A DNA stretch of 19,387 nt from an uncultured Ruminococcus sp. (GTDB lineage Bacteria; Bacillota; Clostridia; Oscillospirales; Acutalibacteraceae): positions 1 to 19,387 of the forward strand of contig CAMKNF010000016.1 in NCBI GenBank assembly GCA_946414115.1, written 5' to 3'. The first letter of the stretch is position 1. Every line of letters begins with the position of its first letter. This document shows, in pieces, positions 8,482 through 14,741 of the stretch. Position numbers and translations under genes: made by a program. The notes beneath the pieces are model-generated. The model was given only the letters and a program-made list of their open reading frames with translations. It was not told where the DNA came from and made no database searches.

Positions 8482-10893
8482 TTGAAATATAATCACAAAA
8501 CCACAGAACAGAAATGGCAGAAAATATGGGAGGAAAAGGGAGTATTTCACGCAGAGGAAAATTCTGATAAAGAAAAATTCTATGCACTTATAGAGTTTCC
8601 TTATCCTTCGGGACAGGGCTTGCACGTAGGTCACCCAAGACCTTACACAGCACTCGACACCGTAGCAAGAAAGCGCAGACTTCAGGGATACAATGTGCTT
8701 TATCCTATCGGCTGGGACGCATTCGGACTTCCTACCGAAAACTACGCTATTAAAAACCATATTCACCCCGAGATTGTTACAAAGAATAATATCGCTCGCT
8801 TTAAAAAGCAGATTCAGTCACTCGGTATTTCTTTTGACTGGAGCAGAGAAATTAATACAACCGATCCCGATTACTACAAGTGGACGCAGTGGATTTTCAT
8901 TCAGCTCTTCAAAAAGGGACTTGCCTATAAAAAAGAAATGAACGTAAACTGGTGTACTTCCTGTAAATGTGTTCTTGCTAACGAGGAAGTTGTAAACGGT
9001 GTTTGCGAGCGTTGCGGAAGCGAGGTTGTACATAAGGTTAAGTCGCAGTGGATGCTCAAAATCACAGAGTATGCAGACAGACTTATCAATGACCTTGACC
9101 TTGTTGATTATCCCGACAGAGTTAAGGCACAGCAGGTAAACTGGATTGGCAGAAGTACGGGTGCAGAGGTTGATTTTACAACAACAACAGGCGACACGCT
9201 CACAATCTATACAACAAGAGCCGATACACTCTACGGCGCAACATATATGGTAATTTCACCCGAGCATCCGCTTATTGAAAAGTGGGCGGATAAGCTCGGT
9301 AATATGGACGAAATCAGAGCTTATCAGGCTGCTGCGGCACGTAAATCTGATTTTGAAAGAACAGAGGTTGCCAAGGATAAGACAGGCGTAAGACTTGACG
9401 GCGTTATGGCTATTAATCCTGTCAACAATAAAGAAATTCCGATTTTCATTTCCGACTACGTTCTTGTTTCTTACGGAACAGGTGCAATTATGGCTGTTCC
9501 TGCTCACGATACACGTGACTGGGAATTTGCAAAGAAGTTTGACTTGCCGATTATCGAGGTCGTTAAAGGCGGAAATGTTCAGGAAGAGGCATTCACAGAT
9601 TGCTCAACCGGTATTCTGGTAAATTCGGGTATGCTTGACGGACTTACTGTTGATGAGGCAAAGAAGAAGATTATCGACTGGCTCACAAAAGAGGGTAAAG
9701 GTCACGCAAAGGTAAACTATAAGCTCCGTGACTGGGTATTCTCACGTCAGCGTTACTGGGGCGAGCCTATCCCAATTGTTCATTGCGACAAGTGCGGTTA
9801 TGTTCCGATTGATGAAAGCGAGCTTCCGCTTAAGCTTCCGATGGTAGAATCCTACGAGCCGACAGACAACGGTGAATCTCCGCTTGCAAAAATGACAGAC
9901 TGGATTGAAACAACCTGTCCTCATTGCGGAGGAAAGGCTTACCGTGAAACAGATACAATGCCCCAGTGGGCAGGCTCCTCGTGGTATTATCTGCGTTATA
10001 TGGACCCCCACAATGACAAAGAGCTTGCTTCTAAAGAAGCTCTTGAATACTGGGCACCCGTTGACTGGTACAACGGCGGTATGGAGCATACAACACTTCA
10101 CTTGCTTTACAGCCGTTTCTGGCATAAGTTCCTCTATGACCTCGGAATTGTTCCTACTCCCGAACCATACGCAAAGCGTACCTCACACGGTATGATTCTC
10201 GGCGAAAACGGCGAGAAAATGAGTAAGTCAAGAGGAAATGTCGTAAATCCCGATGAAATTGTTGAGGAATACGGTGCAGATACAATGCGCCTTTATGAGA
10301 TGTTCATAGGCGATTTTGAAAAGGCTGCTCCATGGAGTCAGTCAAGTATTCGTGGCTGCCGCAGATTTGTTGAGCGTTACTGGAATTTGCAGACAATGCT
10401 TATTGACGGCGACACAATCCGTCCCGAGCTTGAGGGCGCATTCCATAAGGCAATCAAGAAAGTCGGCGACGATATTGAAAATATCAAGTTCAATACAGCT
10501 ATAGCAACACTTATGGCTTTGATTAACGATATTACAAACGTAAAATCAATCAACAGGGAAGAGTTGAGAATTTTCTCAATTCTCCTCAATCCCTTTGCTC
10601 CACACGTAACCGAGGAAGTTTACGAAGCCTGCAAACTCGGCGACGGTATTCTTGCCGAAGCAAGCTGGCCTGAATATGACGAATCAAAGTGCGTTGATGA
10701 AAGTGTTGAAATTGTTGTTCAGGTCAACGGAAAAATCAAGGCAAAGCTGAATATTCCCGTAGATGCACAAAAAGAAGAGGTTCTTAATCTTGCAAAGTCT
10801 GATGAAAATGTCAGGAAAGCTATTGACGGAATGAACATAATCAAAGAGATTGTAGTTCCCAAAAAGCTCGTAAATCTCGTTGTTAAGCCATAA
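8482..10893 (+). CDS. leuS: Leucyl-tRNA synthetase
   Basis: Class I aminoacyl-tRNA synthetase charging tRNA-Leu with leucine. It has 803 residues, like B. subtilis LeuRS (about 804), starting at TTG. The HIGH motif is HVGH at 48-51 in FPYPSGQGLHVGHPRPYT, and KMSKS is 579-583. The CP1 editing domain is present, with TTRADTLYGATYMV and AVPAHDTRDWEFAK holding the Asp that anchors the mischarged amino acid. A Cys4-like cluster is seen in CTSCKC...CERCG, and a second pair of CxxC sequences in CDKCG and CPHCGG fits the zinc-binding insertion. The C-terminal anticodon-binding region ends in IVVPKKLVNLVVKP. I see no tRNA-box antiterminator upstream; it appears to be read from the nadD-rsfS transcript. 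No convincing GC-rich terminator follows. Confidence 0.98.
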   Translation: MKYNHKTTEQKWQKIWEEKGVFHAEENSDKEKFYALIEFPYPSGQGLHVGHPRPYTALDTVARKRRLQGYNVLYPIGWDAFGLPTENYAIKNHIHPEIVTKNNIARFKKQIQSLGISFDWSREINTTDPDYYKWTQWIFIQLFKKGLAYKKEMNVNWCTSCKCVLANEEVVNGVCERCGSEVVHKVKSQWMLKITEYADRLINDLDLVDYPDRVKAQQVNWIGRSTGAEVDFTTTTGDTLTIYTTRADTLYGATYMVISPEHPLIEKWADKLGNMDEIRAYQAAAARKSDFERTEVAKDKTGVRLDGVMAINPVNNKEIPIFISDYVLVSYGTGAIMAVPAHDTRDWEFAKKFDLPIIEVVKGGNVQEEAFTDCSTGILVNSGMLDGLTVDEAKKKIIDWLTKEGKGHAKVNYKLRDWVFSRQRYWGEPIPIVHCDKCGYVPIDESELPLKLPMVESYEPTDNGESPLAKMTDWIETTCPHCGGKAYRETDTMPQWAGSSWYYLRYMDPHNDKELASKEALEYWAPVDWYNGGMEHTTLHLLYSRFWHKFLYDLGIVPTPEPYAKRTSHGMILGENGEKMSKSRGNVVNPDEIVEEYGADTMRLYEMFIGDFEKAAPWSQSSIRGCRRFVERYWNLQTMLIDGDTIRPELEGAFHKAIKKVGDDIENIKFNTAIATLMALINDITNVKSINREELRIFSILLNPFAPHVTEEVYEACKLGDGILAEASWPEYDESKCVDESVEIVVQVNGKIKAKLNIPVDAQKEEVLNLAKSDENVRKAIDGMNIIKEIVVPKKLVNLVVKP

Positions 10894-10936
10894 AAATTCA
10901 TTAAAATTTAATTTTTCCTAAAATTCTACATTTCTA

Positions 10937-10965
10937 TTGACATTATTAGTTACATAATGTATAAT
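10937..10965 (+). promoter_or_regulatory. Consensus sigma-A promoter for rpsU
   Basis: TTGACA at 10937-10942, a 17-base spacer, then TATAAT at 10960-10965: a perfect match in both boxes. Transcription would start near 10972, giving a leader of about 50 bases before the rpsU ATG. It implies high, independent expression of S21. Confidence 0.92.
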
Positions 10966-10990
10966 AAGATTTGCAATTATATGCAAAGTA

Positions 10991-11012
10991 CCCATGCCAT
11001 ATGGCAGATGGG
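10991..11012 (+). promoter_or_regulatory. Leader hairpin touching the rpsU Shine-Dalgarno
   Basis: CCCAT-GCC (10991-10998) can pair with GGC-(AG bulge)-ATGGG (11003-11012) around an ATAT loop. The core GCCATATGGC is a perfect palindrome. The right arm takes in the first two G of the SD GGAGGG (11011-11016). The hairpin is seen in sequence; a regulatory role is inference. Confidence 0.5.
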
Positions 11013-11023
11013 AGGGAAGATAG

Positions 11024-11200
11024 ATGGCAGAGATTAGACTCAAGGAAAATGAATCACTCGAAAGTGCATTAAGAAGATTCAAAAAGCAGTGTGCCAGAGC
11101 TGGCGTTATTGCTGAGGTTCGCAAGAGAGAAGCTTATGAAAAGCCCTCTGTAAAGCGTAAAAAGAAATCCGAAGCAGCTCGCAAACGCAAATACAGGTAA
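11024..11200 (+). CDS. rpsU: 30S ribosomal protein S21 (bS21)
   Basis: Small basic protein of the 30S subunit, near the 3' end of 16S rRNA, where it helps mRNA binding. It has 58 residues: MAEIRLKENESLESALRRF, then KKQCARAGVIAEVRKREAYEKP (split here by position: residues 20-41), and a lysine/arginine tail ending KRKKKSEAARKRKYR. Length and every motif fit bS21. GGAGGG at 11011-11016 lies 7 bases before the ATG. It has its own promoter and terminator, so it is a single-gene unit between leuS and aroQ. Identity is certain. Confidence 0.98.
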   Translation: MAEIRLKENESLESALRRFKKQCARAGVIAEVRKREAYEKPSVKRKKKSEAARKRKYR

Positions 11201-11207
11201 TCAAATT

Positions 11208-11236
11208 AAGCGGACAGGGCAATCTGTCCGCTTTTT
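11208..11236 (+). terminator. Intrinsic terminator of rpsU
   Basis: AAGCGGACAG (11208-11217) pairs perfectly with CTGTCCGCTT (11224-11233) around the six-base loop GGCAAT, with T continuing to 11236. The stem is GC-rich and the site lies just after the rpsU stop. Confidence 0.95.
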
Positions 11237-11244
11237 GCTATAAT
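11236..11244 (+). promoter_or_regulatory. Possible extended -10 promoter for aroQ
   Basis: TGCTATAAT gives an extended -10 (TGnTATAAT) whose first T is the last T of the rpsU terminator. No good -35 is seen. The start point would be near 11251, immediately before the AAGGTGA Shine-Dalgarno of aroQ. Confidence 0.5.
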
Positions 11245-11262
11245 TTTGATTAAGGTGATACT

Positions 11263-11694
11263 ATGAAAAAAATTCTTGTTTTGTTAGGACCTAACCTAAA
11301 TATGGTAGGCGTTCGTGAAAAGGGAATCTACGGCACAGAAAGCAGTGACAGCATTGAAGTTCAGATAAAGGAATATGCTGAAAAGAACGGGTTTACTGCC
11401 GATGTTTTCCAGTCAAACCATGAGGGTGATTTGATTGATAAAATACACGCCGCAAGGGAATGCTATAACGGAGTGGTAATCAACGCAGGCGCACTCACTC
11501 ACTACAGCTATGCTCTGCGTGACGCAATTGCAAGCATTAAAATTCCATTTGTGGAGGTGCATATGTCTAGCATTCACGCAAGAGAAGAATTCAGACACAC
11601 TTCCGTAATTGCTCCTGTATGCGTCGGTCAGATTGCGGGCTTTGGAAAGAACAGCTATTTCCTTGCAATACAGGCTCTAAAGGATTTGATGTAA
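11263..11694 (+). CDS. aroQ: 3-dehydroquinate dehydratase, type II
   Basis: Third step of the shikimate pathway: 3-dehydroquinate to 3-dehydroshikimate, by the dodecameric type II enzyme. The 143 residues match the family. Catalytic Y23 is in VREKGIYG with R18 on the flexible lid. QSNHEGD is 50-56, INAGALTHYSYALRDAI is 73-89, and catalytic H100 is in EVHMSSIHAREEFRH. All active-site residues are visible. AAGGTGA precedes the ATG. It is followed, with a one-base overlap (TAATG), by a Xaa-Pro peptidase and then efp, a common Clostridia order. Confidence 0.98.
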   Translation: MKKILVLLGPNLNMVGVREKGIYGTESSDSIEVQIKEYAEKNGFTADVFQSNHEGDLIDKIHAARECYNGVVINAGALTHYSYALRDAIASIKIPFVEVHMSSIHAREEFRHTSVIAPVCVGQIAGFGKNSYFLAIQALKDLM

Positions 11695-12785
11695 TGAGCA
11701 ATGAATTATTCTATAAAAGAATTAATAAATTAAAATCTTTATTGCAAAGTAATGATGAAGCTTTGTTTATTACAAATCAGAAGAATATCGGTTACCTCTG
11801 TGGCTTTTTCAACAGTGAGGGCGTTATGCTCGTAACAACAGAAAAGACATTTCTTTTTGTTGATTTCAGATATATCGAAGCGGCAAAGAAAAAATCCCAC
11901 TGTTGTGAAGTAATCTGCTTTACCAAGCTCGATGCTGATTTGCTCAAAGTTATTCAAGCAAATTCTGTCAATAAGCTTTATTTTGAAGCGTCAGATATTA
12001 CAGTTGCTCGTTTTAATTCTTTTAAGTCGTTATTTGAAAAGAATAAAATTGAGTGTGACAGCTCTTCAACCCTTGATAAAGCTATATCAAATCTTCGAAT
12101 AATTAAGGACGAATCCGAAATAGAGAAAATTCAAAAGGCACAGCAAATCACAGAAAAAGCCTACAATGAAGTGCTTAATTTTCTCAAACCCGGAGTAAGT
12201 GAAAAGGAAATTGCCGCCCGACTTGAATTTCTTATGAAGATGAACGGTGCAGAGGATATATCCTTTGACCTTATTACAATTACAGGCAAAAAAACTTCAC
12301 TTCCTCACGGAGTTCCGTCTGACGATATTGTAAAAGCAGGGGATTTCTTTACTTTCGATATAGGAGCAGTTTTTGAGGGCTATCACAGCGACACAACAAG
12401 AACTGTTGCAATCGGCTATGCAACCGATGAAATGCAGGAGATATACAATATTGTATTAAAAGCCCAGCTTACGGCTCTTGAAAAAATCAGAAGCGGTGTT
12501 TTGTGCAGTGAAGTCGATAAAACGGCAAGAGATATTATAGAAAATGCAGGCTATGGAAAATATTTCGGTCACTCAACAGGTCACGGAGTGGGACTTGACA
12601 TTCACGAAGCTCCGAATGTTTCACCAAAAAGCGATTTTACGCTTGAAAAAGGTATGATAATTACCGATGAACCGGGCATCTATCTGCCCGAAAAGTTCGG
12701 CGTAAGGATAGAAGATATGGTTTGTGTAACCGAAAACGGGTGCAAAAACTTTGTTTCTTTGCCAAAAGAGCTTATAATTCTATAA
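11694..12785 (+). CDS. M24B Xaa-Pro peptidase (PepP/PepQ-like)
   Basis: Cytoplasmic metallopeptidase cutting bonds involving proline at peptide N termini; whether it is an aminopeptidase P or a dipeptidase cannot be told from sequence alone. It has 363 residues from the ATG at 11694, which shares its A with the aroQ stop and follows AAAGGA by 9 bases. An N-terminal creatinase-like domain (LFITNQKNIGYLCGF, FLFVDFRYIEAA) precedes the pita-bread catalytic domain. Metal ligands are D222 and D233 (FDIGAVFEGYHSDTTRT), H297 (GHSTGHGVGLDIHEAP), E326 (TDEPGIYLP) and E340 (VRIEDMV), so the site is complete. A longer open frame begins inside aroQ, but its extra residues are the aroQ region in another frame. 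Confidence 0.95.
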   Translation: MSNELFYKRINKLKSLLQSNDEALFITNQKNIGYLCGFFNSEGVMLVTTEKTFLFVDFRYIEAAKKKSHCCEVICFTKLDADLLKVIQANSVNKLYFEASDITVARFNSFKSLFEKNKIECDSSSTLDKAISNLRIIKDESEIEKIQKAQQITEKAYNEVLNFLKPGVSEKEIAARLEFLMKMNGAEDISFDLITITGKKTSLPHGVPSDDIVKAGDFFTFDIGAVFEGYHSDTTRTVAIGYATDEMQEIYNIVLKAQLTALEKIRSGVLCSEVDKTARDIIENAGYGKYFGHSTGHGVGLDIHEAPNVSPKSDFTLEKGMIITDEPGIYLPEKFGVRIEDMVCVTENGCKNFVSLPKELIIL

Positions 12786-12790
12786 AACAC

Positions 12791-12819
12791 TTGCAATTTT
12801 ATTGCTTTTTATGTATAAT
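12791..12819 (+). promoter_or_regulatory. Sigma-A promoter for efp
   Basis: TTGCAA at 12791-12796, a 17-base spacer, then TATAAT at 12814-12819. The start point would be near 12826, giving a leader of about 58 bases that ends in a strong AGGAGG at 12870-12875. Confidence 0.75.
12793..12810 (+). terminator. Weak hairpin plus T-run after the M24 peptidase gene
   Basis: GCAAT (12793-12797) and ATTGC (12801-12805) form a five-base stem with a TTT loop, followed by five T. It is short and AT-rich, so termination is likely partial at best. It overlaps the -35 of the efp promoter. Confidence 0.35.
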
Positions 12820-12883
12820 GTTAAATGTCATATTACGGCAATGCTTTTTTGGCGTATAAACTTAATTTTAGGAGGTATTACTA

Positions 12884-13441
12884 ATGATATCAGCAGGTGA
12901 TTTCAGAAACGGCGTTACATTTGAAATGGACGGACAGGTTGTATCAATCATTGAGTTCCAGCATGTAAAGCCCGGTAAAGGTGCTGCGTTCGTTAGAACA
13001 AAAATCAGAAATGTTATTACAGGTGCGGTTGTAGAAAAGACTTTCAACCCCAACGATAAATATCCGACTGCGTTTATCGACAGAAAGGATATGGAATACA
13101 GCTATTCCGACGGTGACCTTTACTACTTTATGGATACCGAAACTTGGGAGCAGATTCCGATTAATAAGAGCGTTCTCGGCGACAACTTCAAGTTCGTTAA
13201 AGAGAACATGGTTTGCAAGGTGCTTTCTTACAAAGGAAGCGTTTTCGGTGTAGAGCCGCCTAACTTTGTTGAGCTTCAGGTTACAAAGACCGATCCCGGC
13301 TTCAAGGGCGACACAGCTACCAACGCTACAAAGCCTGCTACTCTTGAAACAGGTGCTGAAATCAAAGTTCCTCTCTTTATCGACGAGGGCGAGGTTATTC
13401 AGATTGACACAAGAACAGGCGAATATATGGGCAGAGCATAA
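12884..13441 (+). CDS. efp: Translation elongation factor P
   Basis: EF-P binds stalled ribosomes between P and E sites and helps peptide bond formation at proline runs. The 185 residues match the family length. The N-terminal KOW-like domain has the modification loop HVKPGKGAAF with K32 at its tip; in related bacteria this lysine or an equivalent residue is modified, but no modification enzyme is in the window. The OB domains follow, ending with the family signature IQIDTRTGEYMGRA. AGGAGG is 8 bases before the ATG, and the gene has its own promoter. It follows a proline-specific peptidase gene, a conserved neighbour in Clostridia. Identity is certain. Confidence 0.98.
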   Translation: MISAGDFRNGVTFEMDGQVVSIIEFQHVKPGKGAAFVRTKIRNVITGAVVEKTFNPNDKYPTAFIDRKDMEYSYSDGDLYYFMDTETWEQIPINKSVLGDNFKFVKENMVCKVLSYKGSVFGVEPPNFVELQVTKTDPGFKGDTATNATKPATLETGAEIKVPLFIDEGEVIQIDTRTGEYMGRA

Positions 13442-13459
13442 TCTCTGCAGGAGTTTATT

Positions 13460-13936
13460 ATGAATTTAACTGAAAGAATTTCTTACATCAAAGGACTTGC
13501 CGAAGGTCTTAACCTTGACGAGTCAAAGCCCGAGGTAAAGGTAATTAACGCAATAGTTGAGCTTCTCGACGATATGGCTTATTCAGTAAGTGATATGGAG
13601 GAGCTTTACGATGATTTAAGTGCACAGGTTGACGAAATCGATCAGGATCTCGCAGACGTTGAATCAGACATTTATGATGATGAAGACGACGATGATGACT
13701 GCGACTGTTGCGATTTTGAGGATGAAGACAATCCTTTTTATGAAGTAACCTGCGGTGCTTGCGGACAGAAACTCAATGTTTCCGAAGATGTTCTTCTTGA
13801 GGGCGAAATTGAGTGCCCGAATTGCGGCGAACTTCTTGAGTTTGATTTTTCAGACTTGTTTGACGAGGACGGCTGTTGTTCAGAAGACGGCTGTACCTGC
13901 GGTTGCTGTGATGTTGAAGACGAAGATGTTGAATAA
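13460..13936 (+). CDS. CD1247-type protein: acidic, Cys-rich zinc ribbon, function unknown
   Basis: 158 residues resembling the CD1247 N-terminal-domain family of Clostridia, for which I know no established function. Residues 1-70 form a helical, probably coiled domain (ISYIKGLAEGLNLD, then MEELYDDLSAQVDEIDQDLADVE). A very acidic linker follows (72-92, many D and E, with C81, C83, C84). A zinc ribbon is C98-x2-C101 and C119-x2-C122 (TCGACGQKL, IECPNCGELLEF). The tail is again acidic with six more cysteines (C139-C150), which could bind extra metal. AGGAG is 6 bases before the ATG, which lies 18 bases after efp, so it is probably on the efp transcript. The strong terminator follows. The family call is fairly confident; any link to ribosome or EF-P function is only positional. 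Confidence 0.85.
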   Translation: MNLTERISYIKGLAEGLNLDESKPEVKVINAIVELLDDMAYSVSDMEELYDDLSAQVDEIDQDLADVESDIYDDEDDDDDCDCCDFEDEDNPFYEVTCGACGQKLNVSEDVLLEGEIECPNCGELLEFDFSDLFDEDGCCSEDGCTCGCCDVEDEDVE

Positions 13937-13951
13937 TTAATTCACAAACTA

Positions 13952-13988
13952 ACACCTCTCGTATAGAATGTACGAGGGGTGTTTTTTT
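13952..13988 (+). terminator. Intrinsic terminator after the efp unit, overlapping the yunB start
   Basis: ACACCTCTCGTA (13952-13963) pairs with TACGAGGGGTGT (13971-13982), with one G-T wobble, around a seven-base loop, and seven T occupy 13982-13988. The right arm contains GAGGGG, the apparent SD of yunB, and its TTG start begins in the T-run. Confidence 0.92.
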
Positions 13989-14634
13989 GCTCTACTACAG
14001 ACAACGCAAGAGAAAATTCAAAATCTTAAAGAGAATTTTGCTGTCAACATTTTTAATTATCCTATCTCTTATTATTTTCTGTGAAGTCCATTTGTCTGAT
14101 TTCAGACCCGAATATATAAGAATACAAGCGGAGATTCTGTCAGTAAATTCCGTATGTGATGCGGCAAATTCCACGCTCGAAAAGCTCGGCTACAGCTATG
14201 ACGATATTGCAAAAATTAAATATTCCGAAGACGGTAAGGTACAATCTATAGAAACCGACTCCATAAAAATTAATAAAATCAAGTCGGAAATTACAAAATC
14301 AGTGCAAAAAGAAATTGCAAAGGTGTATGATAATGAAATAGATATTCCTATAGGTGCATTTACAAACATAACGGTGCTCTCTAACTGGGGACCGTCAATT
14401 ACATTGAGCTTTAACTTAACAGGCAGTTTTTCCTCTGAAATAGTAAGCACATTCGTACAGGCAGGAATAAACCAGACCGTTCATCACATCAGACTTATGC
14501 TCACTTCAAAAATTATGACAACTTCCCTTGACTATTCGGGAAATATTACCTTTACAACAGATTTTGAAATTGCACAGTCGGTAATAGTAGGTGAAATTCC
14601 GTCATCATACGGAAATCTTTACAGAACATATTAA
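13987..14634 (+). CDS. yunB: Sporulation protein YunB
   Basis: YunB-family sporulation protein; in B. subtilis the gene belongs to the mother-cell sigma-E regulon, but its biochemical role is not defined. It has 215 residues. A basic N terminus (RQRKRKFKILKR) precedes one membrane segment at about 17-33, suggesting an N-in single-pass protein with the rest outside. Family stretches include IAKIKYSEDGKVQSIETDS, the middle IPIGAFTNITVLSNWGP, and the end SVIVGEIPSSYGNLYRTY. TTG at 13987 is the first usual start in frame, and GAGGGG at 13974-13979 gives it 7-base spacing; the next TTG (14038) would remove the basic part. The start lies in the T-run of the upstream terminator, so a separate promoter is expected but not clear. 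The gene marks the organism as a spore former or a recent descendant. Confidence 0.9.
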   Translation: MLYYRQRKRKFKILKRILLSTFLIILSLIIFCEVHLSDFRPEYIRIQAEILSVNSVCDAANSTLEKLGYSYDDIAKIKYSEDGKVQSIETDSIKINKIKSEITKSVQKEIAKVYDNEIDIPIGAFTNITVLSNWGPSITLSFNLTGSFSSEIVSTFVQAGINQTVHHIRLMLTSKIMTTSLDYSGNITFTTDFEIAQSVIVGEIPSSYGNLYRTY

Positions 14635-14643
14635 TTGCTAAAC

Positions 14644-14681
14644 TTCAATATTAATTTGAAAACCCTGTGAAAAATATTGAA
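14644..14681 (+). repeat. Nine-base inverted repeat upstream of miaB
   Basis: TTCAATATT (14644-14652) and AATATTGAA (14673-14681) are perfect reverse complements 20 bases apart. The right half covers most of the miaB -35 box. It might be an operator or a weak AT-only terminator for yunB. Confidence 0.45.
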
Positions 14682-14705
14682 AAACAATATATTTTGTGGT
14701 ATACT
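14677..14705 (+). promoter_or_regulatory. Sigma-A promoter for the miaB-ylbF-mutS-mutL unit
   Basis: TTGAAA at 14677-14682, 17-base spacer, TATACT at 14700-14705, with TG at 14697-14698 giving an extended -10. The start point would be near 14712, so a miaB start at GTG 14667 is ruled out for this transcript. Confidence 0.85.
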
Positions 14706-14726
14706 GAAACAGTTAATACAATGGGT

Positions 14727-14734
14727 AAGGAGGG
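14727..14734 (+). promoter_or_regulatory. Shine-Dalgarno deciding the miaB TTG start
   Basis: AAGGAGGG, 7 bases before TTG at 14742. The in-frame ATG at 14721 lies upstream of this site, without an SD of its own and only about 9 bases from the predicted start of transcription. Confidence 0.8.
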
Positions 14735-14741
14735 CATTTAT

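Noticed and set aside
10894..10920. AT-rich inverted repeat with T-run after leuS as a terminator
   Set aside because: The stem has only A-T pairs (AAAAATT with AATTTTT) and is too weak to call.
11619..11693. Longer M24 peptidase beginning inside aroQ
   Set aside because: The extra residues are aroQ codons read in another frame; ATG 11694 has an SD and the normal family N terminus.
12830..12860. Possible second hairpin with T-run in the efp leader
   Set aside because: The arms around the T-run do not pair convincingly, and a terminator here would block efp from its own promoter.
14667..14741. miaB start at GTG 14667 or ATG 14721
   Set aside because: GTG lies before the strong promoter (14677-14705); ATG 14721 lacks an SD and precedes AAGGAGGG, which is ideally placed for TTG 14742.
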